NCBI GenBank assembly: GCA_020002185.1
Contig: CM034534.1
Location: 32,842,049 to 32,906,048 of the forward strand
DNA length: 64,000 bases
Direction: 5' to 3'
Source of the DNA: Paraescarpia echinospica
Lineage: Eukaryota; Annelida; Polychaeta; Sabellida; Siboglinidae
The notes below the pieces were generated by a model. It was given only the letters and a program-made list of their open reading frames with translations. It was not told the DNA's origin and ran no database searches. Made by a program: the position numbers and the translations under genes. Shown piece after piece: positions 55,601-64,000 of the stretch; position 1 is the first letter of the stretch, and each line of letters begins with the position of its first letter.

Positions 55601-56149
55601 ACATTGCATTGTCCTTTGACTGGAATCGGTTGCTTGCCATAACCGAAAAGTCGGATCTTTGACGACTTTGATGCGCTTCCAGATATCCGGGCCAACGAGC
55701 GACACAGCAGCCCCAGTATCCACTTCGAAGTGTAGGTCGACGTTTGAGATTTGCAATAAAATCTGCGGTTTATCGACGCGTGTAGAAATGGAGAGCACCT
55801 CAACTGCGATAGTCTCTGTACTTTTTTCGACCGTGTGTTGAACCATTTTTCCTTTTCTGACGGGCTTTCCAGAAGACCTGCACCCAGCCTGTATGTGTCC
55901 CTTACGATCGCACCCGTAGCAGACGGCGTCGATGAATGGACAGTCTCTGTGGTGATGAGCAGGCGAACCACATCGATAGCAGGCTTTTTGGCCTCTCCTG
56001 TTAGGTTGACTGTTAGCCCGGCCGTTTCCTCCGTGATCAGGTCGCTGTTTAACTCGGAAGCGTTGCTTCTGGCGAGACGGGTGACTTTCACGAACAGCGT
56101 GCACCTCCTGCTGAGGGTGGCCTGTTGTTTGTTCGTGCATTTCGTGCAT
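55574..56149 (-). pseudogene. Gypsy 4 zinc knuckles and protease
   Basis: Two CCHC knuckles (CYRCGSPAHHHRDC, CYGCDRKGHIQAGC) are followed by the protease active site FEVDTGAAVSLVG. The frame ends where it overlaps the RT frame. The N-terminal Gag is missing. Confidence 0.85.
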
Positions 56150-56197
56150 TTTTTTGTTACTTGTACTTGCCTATATTGTTTAAATGAGTACTTGGTC

Positions 56198-56882
<685 letters not shown>

Positions 56883-59452
56883 CAGGGCTTAAAATTCGTC
56901 AGATTATTTACTTGTCCAGCGGACAAGTAGAACCAAACGTTCATTTGTCCGTACAATTCATTTGTCCCACGAACAACTAACTTTCAATATCTACTTCTCC
57001 CAATTAATTTTATTTTTGCTATTTTAAATCATTACTGTAACACTATTTGCCATAGGCAGCCAATGTACACTAGTACAATGTATTCCCAGTCACATACAGT
57101 ATTTACAGTTGAATAGTGTGTGCGGATAACCCTATCAAAGGCAATGCATGTTATGCTTTTCTTTAGAAGAGAACAGTGCTGCCCTATTGGTATTAAATCA
57201 TTACATAATTTTAAAGGTTTTTACTACAAGCAGCACAGTGTTCTTCACATAATTGGGTGTTTAGATAATGATGACGCGGGAACACATGTAGGTGGAGACA
57301 TGGAATAGGTGCTGTGAAGACAAACTGTAAGCATTATTCAGCCCTCTAAGTTAACTTTTTTGTCTAGGAGCCAACTGGCTCCTACCTACATTTTTTATGA
57401 GCCAAATATAAACAGTAGGAGCCAAGTAATTGTGTGTGCATATGTATGTAATTGTGTTTTCAGTACCAATTTAATCCAAATTAACCACAGACGTCCATTT
57501 GAAATATAAATAAATTTAAAACGTCTGAATATGTGGTACACTGGCAAATTAATAACAGTCATATGTGGAATCCCTGAAATTAACAATAATTAACAATAAA
57601 TATATATGTATGTATAGGGACACTGATTTTCCATTTCAAAATTCTGTTTAAGAAAAAGGCAAATTCCATTTCAAATGACGTGTTTTCTGTTTCAGAAAAA
57701 GGCAAATTCTGTGTCAAATTATGCATTTTCCATGTCAAATGACGCATGTCCTGTTTAAAGTGAAAAAGAAGCCCATTTCTGTTCAAAAAAGTAATATTTT
57801 ATTTCAAAGTTAACTTTGAGAAATAATAGATTATGTCAAATATTTAAAATATCACAATGTTATGATCTATGCATCTATATAATATTGTTTTACTGCGTGG
57901 TTAACTTTTCTAACAACTTTTATTTGTGCAATATTTCCAACACAGTAACAACCGTATATAATCAATTCCTCTCACACAATAACATAAATGACTGGTTGTT
58001 TCTAATGCAGCAGTGCTTAATATATAAGTTAACAAATATAAATTACACAAGCAGTCATACTGACAGTTACGAATGTTTAAATCACTGATGCTGTTTCACT
58101 GACAATTTTTTTCAACTATTATGACGCCATCCAACGAAATTTGTGAGAACTACGAAACGCGGACTACATCACTTTGAACCAGTGTAACCTAGGCTGTTGT
58201 TATTCCTTTTGTATTCGAAACCGGAATATATGTATACTTATGTGTGTTCTAACGATATGACACATACATTTAATTAGCAACATGTCTTCAATGCGCTTAT
58301 CGGACAGCCAGACAACGATCGCGAAACGGTTTACGTTAGCGCCTTCTGCTCGCGTTCCCGTTTACGTAGGTTGACACGAGGTACCACGGACGCCATGACA
58401 CTTCGTAGCAATTTGCCTTGCGCCTTTTAAAAATCCTGTCATAAATCCACCAAAATAAAGGAATACCGTTGCAGAATAGTCATGTTTGTTTCAAAATATC
58501 GCCAATAAAGTCAGTATCGTTTACGGTGTTTCCGAGAAACGACAACACGTGGTTTATGAAACGGCAAATGACAATGCATGATCTGTTATTACATTTACAA
58601 ACTCGTCGCGGTCGCCAGCGGGCGACCGTACATCAAATCTTAATGACTAACACTGCTGCCATATATATATATATATATCGTTATCATGGTCGATGTGCTA
58701 ATCTGTTCATGGGATTTCGATGGTGAAGTGTTATGCCCCAAAACGGGCCATTTGCCTACCGCATACCGGCAATTCGTTAACAAGCGCCGTAGCCAGGTAA
58801 ATATCCTAGTTCTGGCTCTTGACCAAAATCCTGTTTAGATTCCCATAAACTGGATGCTATTTTATTCAAACACCTTCGCCCAATAACAAAATAAAAAGCA
58901 GAAATGTTCTTATGTTTCGAAATCTACATGCCATAATCACGCTAATGCAGGCCGATTCACGCCCGCCTTCATGAATTCGCCGAGAATAGAAAATTCAGCG
59001 GCAAATGGTGGCGCCTCGTCACAGTGACTGCCTATGGCTCTCATTTTCAAAATGGCAGATGGTGTCGGCTGTATTTCTTGCGGTTTATTTTGTGTTTATT
59101 TGCCGTCATTAGAGTACAACATTTACTTAAGAAATTTACTGTATGAGAGATGTTTTAGAGAACGGAGAACTTAGTACAAATTAAAGTATGTTGAAGAAGT
59201 CCGCGAGATGTGGCCAAAATTATAGAGAAAAAACAAAAAGGTTTCTTGAGAGGTAAATATACCAACTATGAATAACCAAGAAAACGGATCATCACTACTT
59301 TCCAGGAACTTGGTACAAATTTAAATTTCTAGTTGTCCTGGCTGTAAATTGCTAAGTTTTCCCAGGCAGGACAACAGGTAGTAGCAGTTCCGCTTGTTCA
59401 GTGGCAAATCCAGTTGTTTCGGGCTAACGGACAAGCGGAATTTTGAGGCCTG
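56883..59452. mobile_element. hAT-like non-autonomous element
   Basis: The left end CAGGGCTTAAAATTC and the complement of the right end CAGGCCTCAAAATTC match at 13 of 15 bases. Both ends carry TTGTCC/GGACAA subterminal motifs, as in hAT elements. The flanking 8-base sequences do not match, so the ends could belong to different copies. Inside, near 57339, is a second hAT-like start (CAGCCCTCTAAGTTAAC with GGAGCCAACTGGCTCC). At 57630-57770 there is a diverged tandem repeat of TTCCATTTCAAAT-type units. No transposase is present. Confidence 0.45.
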
Positions 59453-60429
59453 TTGTCATTGACCATGATCCAGCCCAACCACAGATAATTATTTATTATG
59501 TGAATAGTTTTGTACATGTACTATGAAGTGAGACTTGTGTGTTATAATTGATAAATACAGCAGTTTTAACACTACAAGTCTAAACTGATGTTTCAAATGT
59601 GTTCCCTTGGCTGGCAATTTTTTTAAATATTGCCTTCAAAGTGTACTTACATTGAAATGTTTGAACATTGTGTCACTGACAAAGGTTGTGTCATGTGGTG
59701 ATGAATTTAGGTTATCGTCGGTGTCAAAGTAGCACTTTATGCAGTAACGAGTGATCCAGAATGCTAAATCAGAACCAATCAAACACTTGTAAGACAACAA
59801 GTACAATATCGTACGTACATAGCTACCACAGTAGTCGGTGTAACTGACAGTAACATCACATGATTAGTTATGCCCAACACAAATACAGCCCATATTTGCA
59901 CACCTCCCAAAATGCGTTATCATAGACATTTGCCCCTATTCTAGAATGAAATAAAATGTGTATTCTATATTATTTCAAATTGTGTAGTGCATTGCACGAA
60001 TGGAATCAACACTATTATGACAGTCAATCACGTGTAGACAATTAGTGAAATACAGTAAACCATCAAATGTTGCTGCAACGTGTCTGTTGAAGTAGACAGT
60101 CAAATCTGGTTAGCTGTATGAAAGGTTTCAGTATAAAATGAGATAACTATGTTGTTGTTTTATTTATAAAACTTACGTACGTGCTTCATCCTCAGACTGT
60201 AAATAAAAAATCTGCTCATTGTAATGGAACATCCTGAGTCTAAAATCAAAGCGATTGGTAACACGGTACATTCGACTGATGAAATGTCACCCTTCAGAAA
60301 TTTCACCTGGACTGGCATTTGTCCCATTTTGACTTGAATGTGAACTTACTTAATTCTCTTTGCTCTGATTAGAGCACATGGTCAAAATGATGCTTCTCCA
60401 GCACACTCTGTTGTTTGCTCTCTTCTATA

Positions 60430-60700
60430 TTTTATTTCAGGTGGTTCCTACTTCTTTAATTTTACAGCTGTGGATCTCTTCCAGCTGTTGTTGGGATGGC
60501 CTGTTTTTCTTTTTCCGTGTGGGTTCCATTTGTCTTGTAACTATTATATATTGCAATGTCTTATCAAAGTGTATGTCCTATCCATGTCCATTTTTGTGTT
60601 TTTGTTTTGAAGCTTGTTTGGTCTGTCCTGTTCATCAGTTTTACGTTTGTGACTTTATGTTGCCTTTTAATTTTTATATTGTTTCTGAGGCATTTTGTGT
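60430..60700 (-). mobile_element. Old LINE 3' fragment (copy within the duplication)
   Basis: The same fragment as at 26060-26340, carried along by the segmental duplication. Confidence 0.5.
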
Positions 60701-61757
60701 GAGAACCATGTGAAGAATGAAGCATTTGCGTGACACTTGCCTGATGCTTCGTCCCCCATCATGTGGCCCCAGCCTCCGCAGCGGAAGTTTTCTCCCCCAG
60801 GGTTGATGAATTCACAGTTTGACCCCGTGCCAGCAATAAGCACCATGCCACTTGTAAGCGACATATATAATCTAAAGCAACAACAACAGCAGAGTTGCAT
60901 AACACATGACAGAGAATATTTGCAATACTGGCAATTGGAATTGTTTGTTTGAAACATTTTGTTCATGCCTGTACACTGCACAATGATGGTGTAACTACTT
61001 GCACTAAACTATTACTAAATTGGATAAATCATATAACATTGTGTTCAGCATGCTCCTGCAATTGCAAGCAGTGTGAATAACGGGGTATGTTAAAATATAA
61101 AATTAACAGCCATCTAATGACTGTGAGTTATATGTAGGTGGAAAATTGTTGGACTCTCAATAAGCCAAAGGTCTCCTTATCTGCATGCCATCTTGTTAAA
61201 TATTGTCTTGTTAAATTGTCTAGTTATTGTTCTTAGAAGTTTACTTGCTATACTGTGTCAAACAGTCATGCTGCCATTCAGATTGTGTTGTTTATGTTCA
61301 TGGTTAGAATTTCGAAAAGTGAAAAATAATTTGCTGTCTTCCATCCACAAATGTTTCCATTAGAAAGCACTGGGTAAAGTTGAATTATAGTTAAAACTTT
61401 TTGAAATGTACAGTTAACTGTTTAGGTATCATTGTTTACATGTCTTTGGACCTCCGTCTGTCCTATGTGTCTGAAACAAAGTATTGAATGAATGAACAAA
61501 TGAATGACTGAATGAATTAATGAAATCAACAACTTGATACTACCTGGTATATTCTTAGATCTGTACGAGTCATCAGTTTTAGAAAACAAACCAAATATGC
61601 AGCAGCAGGCAACACATATTTGTCCTTGTTTCTCTCTTTTGATCCGATTTTCCTCCCAAATTTCAGAAGGCATCGTTACTTGCCGCAAATGCAATAAAAA
61701 CTCCTTTCATTTGCAAACAAGAAAAATACATAATCAGATTTTCATATATTAAAATAG

Positions 61758-62080
61758 AGGTTAGTTCTTATATATAGTGCGATATCCAGGCCCAAGGACT
61801 GCTCTAAGTACTTTACACTTTATTCCCAGGCAGACCTGTCAATTGAACACCATCCTGTCTTCTTTGGGAAGCATTCAGCCATGCTGCAATTGATGCACAA
61901 ATTCGTACACAAATATCCACCTTTGTCTATAGCCGGGTACTCATTCATACATCTGAATGAACTGGAGCATTATAGATTGAACTAACATGTCCAAGGTTTG
62001 AAACATCAGTGAGAGGGTTCAAACCCGGGTTCTCTCCATTGAGGTTCCAATGCTCTAAACTATGTGCCACAGTGCTCTGC
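61758..62080 (-). mobile_element. tRNA-derived SINE (copy within the duplication)
   Basis: It matches the SINE at 27415-27711. It keeps GGGTTTGAACCC (B box) and is slightly longer in the head (CTGTGGCACATAGTTTAGAGC). Confidence 0.65.
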
Positions 62081-62358
62081 TTATAAAATAATATATATAC
62101 AGGTATATATATATATACATACATATAATAGAAAACAAGATAAAATATGTCACGTTTTTGGAGAGTTACTCCATTATTAGTGCATGTTTCTTATTAATCT
62201 GTTATACCAAAACCAAGAACAGAGAACAGACCAAGACAGTTTGAGCCCACCAGAGATCACAGGGACAGAGGACTCACTTCCATCGGTGACAGTTGCCACT
62301 GGGCCTATCGTGTCACACGTGATGACGCAATGTCCTTGTAGCGTGACATCACACCCTG

Positions 62359-62540
62359 TGTTACGGAATCTACGTTAATTAAACACAATGAATAAATTAT
62401 AAGTGTTTATTCAATTTGTGTGAATACAGCGGTCGCCATCTTTACCGGAAGTTACCAGTGTCAAACGAAAATACGAATTTGGAATTTATAAACACATTTG
62501 AAAATTAACATTTGCGACGGCCGACGGCAATACTGTAACA
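62359..62540 (-). repeat. BEL/Pao 3' LTR
   Basis: The minus strand starts TGTTACAGTATTGCC and ends ATTCCGTAACA, giving a perfect 6-base terminal inverted repeat TGTTAC/GTAACA. The left end coincides exactly with the loss of similarity to NAGK. Confidence 0.75.
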
Positions 62541-62612
62541 TCCCAGGGGACACCAACTCGACAGGGATGTCGAACAAACAAAAGTCACTGAATATCATTA
62601 ATGTCACAAATG

Positions 62613-63101
62613 TCACTGAATGTCAAGTCTCTCATACCTCTTCACCAGGAGAACCAGCTTGGTCACCGGACGCTTCAATAGATGGCCATCTGCAAACTTG
62701 ACCTCGACGACCCTCACGAGGTCATCATTCCCGACGTACGTCTTGACGACTTCGGCCATCTTCCACAGTCCACGCATGGAGTTCTCATCCACGACAAGAA
62801 CGACGTCTCTCTCAGTAAGGCTGTCGCAAGTATTGGACCATTTCTTCCGAGGGGAGAGCCTGTGAATGTTCATCATCCAACGGCGCCAGAATCCTTCAAC
62901 CATTGAGGTGCAAAGTTCGCGTCGTTTTCGTGTGTTGCCGACATATTCCTCACATGGCACTTGAGGACTTGGAAGATCGCCCCTACCAATAAGAAAGTGG
63001 TTGGGCGTAATAGGCGGTTCATCGAGAGGCGACGACGACGAGGCAGTGATAGGACGACTGTTTAGGTGACCGGCGATTTGTGAAAAAAAACAGTCTCCCA
63101 C
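62613..63101 (-). CDS. BEL/Pao pol C-terminal domain (DUF5641-type)
   Basis: The sequence reads IAGHLNSRPITASS, then PPITPNHFLIGRGDLPSP, FWRRWMMNIHRLSPRKKW, and VVLVVDENSMRGLWKMAEVV, then RPVTKLVLL and stop. This is the conserved region after the integrase core of BEL/Pao polyproteins. It is one frame off the upstream integrase because of a T8 homopolymer. Confidence 0.88.
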   Translation of the reverse strand: MGDCFFSQIAGHLNSRPITASSSSPLDEPPITPNHFLIGRGDLPSPQVPCEEYVGNTRKRRELCTSMVEGFWRRWMMNIHRLSPRKKWSNTCDSLTERDVVLVVDENSMRGLWKMAEVVKTYVGNDDLVRVVEVKFADGHLLKRPVTKLVLLVKRYERLDIQ

Positions 63102-64000
63102 TCAATGAAGGTTAGTTTGTCGGTTTGTACTAAGTGCTTCGTGGACTTCTTCACTTCTTGTACCATGCGCTCCAATAGACCTTGATGATGCGGACCACCA
63201 GGAGGTCCAAACTTCCAATCGATCTCGAACTTCAGACCATTGTTGTAGAGTTCGTCGTGATTCAAGCGAAGATGAAGATCACGGATCTCGTTGTCAGCAC
63301 CACGGAAGCACGTTGCATTGTCACTGATGATAAGAGCCGGAGCTCCTCGGATACTGATGAAACGTTCAAGGGCTTGCAGGAACGCGGATGTCGACAAGTC
63401 TTGAACACACGTCAGATGTACTGCTTGGACAACAGCACAGACGAAGACTGCACACCATCCCTTGGCAACGGTGTTTCTGGTAAGTTTCACTTGGATCGGT
63501 CCCAGGTAATCCAATATCGTCGTCTGGAAGGGAGGTGAAAAAGGCTTGATGCGGAAGTTGGGCAAATCGGCCATCTTTTGCTGTAAAGGTTTTCCTCGAT
63601 GACGGTTGCAAACCTTGCAATCACGAACCACTCGTTTGCAGAGGTTCGTATCGCCAACAATCCAGTACATCTTCCTGATTTCAGCGGCAGTACTGAGATG
63701 TCCTCTGTGAAGAGCATGCCTGTGTCTGTCACGGGCGATGAGCAAACTGATGTGAGTTTTCCGCGGCAGGAGACATGGATGACGGATGTCGAAGGACAGC
63801 GGAGCGTTGCGAATACGACCTCCTACTCTGACGACTTGTTTGTCATCGGCGAATGGATTCAGCTTGGATATGTGCTTATCTTCCAGGTCAAGGTCCTTCT
63901 GAGCATATCGAATCCAGTACAGTTCAGCTTCTTTAATTCTTCGACTTCGACTGGGTCCTGGGTAAGTCTTTCAGAGACATCACCCGGGCTGTCATCATTA
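63062..64000 (-). CDS. BEL/Pao integrase (partial, open at right edge)
   Basis: The frame is open from the window edge. It starts EAELYWIRYAQKDLDLED, then NPFADDKQVVRVGGRIRN, the BEL linker. The zinc-binding domain is HALHRGHLSTAAEIRKMYW with CKRVVRDCKVC. The catalytic D-D-E are in ILDYLGPIQ, IISDNATCF and GLLERMVQEV. The frame is lost in an eight-T run at 63090-63083 and ends at 63062. Confidence 0.9.

Larger units (their letters stand above)
52567..56152 (-). mobile_element. Ty3/Gypsy retrotransposon 4, 5'-truncated
   Basis: The minus-strand order is zinc knuckles and protease, RT, RNase H, integrase, a purine tract (GGAAGGGAGGAC, 52838-52827) and a 3' LTR. The 5' LTR and most of Gag are absent; the element starts abruptly near 56152. 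Frames change near 55600, 54800, 54515, 53970 and 53400, so the copy is dead. Confidence 0.88.
50786..56190 (+). mobile_element. hAT-like DNA transposon remnant hosting a nested Gypsy element
   Basis: It starts with CAGGGATGGGTTCAAGTAC, a hAT-type terminal sequence, followed by many AGTACTT-type subterminal repeats (50795-50905). Similar AGTACTT repeats recur at 52480-52565 and 56155-56190, either side of Gypsy element 4, as if that element landed in the distal part of the transposon. A BED-finger exon lies inside. The right terminus is not clear; it may be lost in the (TG)n array. Confidence 0.45.
59480..62358 (-). pseudogene. Partial duplicate of NAGK (exons 6, 5 and part of 4), pseudogene
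   Basis: A direct repeat of 24605-27976. Exon 6' (59763-59651) keeps its length and splice sites with a few substitutions. Exon 5' (60851-60741) has lost its acceptor AG to AA; the nearest AG is one base downstream and would shift the frame. Its donor GT is changed to GC. Exon 4' (62358-62278) has a 10-base deletion near 62325 that shifts the frame, and it is cut by the BEL/Pao LTR. No start exon or promoter was copied in this window. The copy also lacks about 520 intron bases present in the source. Confidence 0.9.
62359..64000 (-). mobile_element. BEL/Pao LTR retrotransposon, 3' part (runs off right edge)
   Basis: From the right edge leftwards: integrase zinc domain and core, the Pao-type C-terminal domain, and a 182-base 3' LTR. 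It has the same orientation as the other LTR elements. It inserted into exon 4' of the NAGK pseudogene. Confidence 0.9.

Noticed and set aside
58720..58796. Candidate first exon (MVKCYAPKRAICLPHTGNS) with a GTAAAT donor
   Set aside because: Start and donor look reasonable, but no domain is recognised, the next exon is not found, and it lies inside a hAT-like element. Conservation or RNA evidence would be needed.
59052..59180. Short ORF starting MADGVGCISCGLF
   Set aside because: Forty-one codons, no family resemblance and no supporting context.

Overview
This is a stretch of an animal (metazoan) nuclear genome. It has spliced genes with GT-AG introns, long (TG)n arrays, tRNA-headed SINEs, several LINE clades, Ty3/Gypsy and BEL/Pao LTR elements and hAT-like remnants. 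The mix suggests an invertebrate with a repeat-rich, intron-rich genome, probably marine. I cannot fix the phylum from sequence alone.

Two conserved host genes can be reconstructed exon by exon. They are head to head, with start codons about 6 kb apart. On the minus strand, 10 exons between 30408 and 14753 encode a 344-residue N-acetylglucosamine kinase (NAGK). On the plus strand, 7 exons between 36415 and 47761 encode a 270-residue LHPP-type HAD phosphatase. Every junction has GT-AG signals and a consistent phase, and as I recall both lengths equal those of the human proteins. Transposons fill their introns: CR1-like and RTE-like LINEs in NAGK, and a complete 4.5 kb Gypsy element in LHPP intron 1.

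Layout: (1) 1-8048, a minus-strand Gypsy element with gag, protease, RT, RNase H, integrase, an extra C2H2 zinc-finger ORF and a 1.1 kb palindromic 5' LTR. (2) 8200-14640, a duplicated A/B repeat block. (3) 14753-30408, NAGK. (4) 30904-35385, a decayed Gypsy element interrupted by an unknown insertion. (5) 36415-48112, LHPP with nested Gypsy, hAT-like, LINE and SINE sequence. (6) 48113-50785, intergenic. (7) 50786-56299, a hAT-like element hosting a fourth Gypsy element. (8) 56883-59452, a second hAT-like element. (9) 59480-62358, a partial pseudogene copy of NAGK, about 32-34 kb from its source. (10) 62359-64000, a BEL/Pao element that interrupts the pseudogene and runs off the right edge.

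All five recognisable LTR retrotransposons lie on the minus strand. The strongest unusual features belong to Gypsy element 1: a textbook -1 frameshift signal at its gag-pro junction, the palindromic LTR, and a downstream zinc-finger ORF. I found no CRISPR array, rRNA or convincing standalone tRNA gene.
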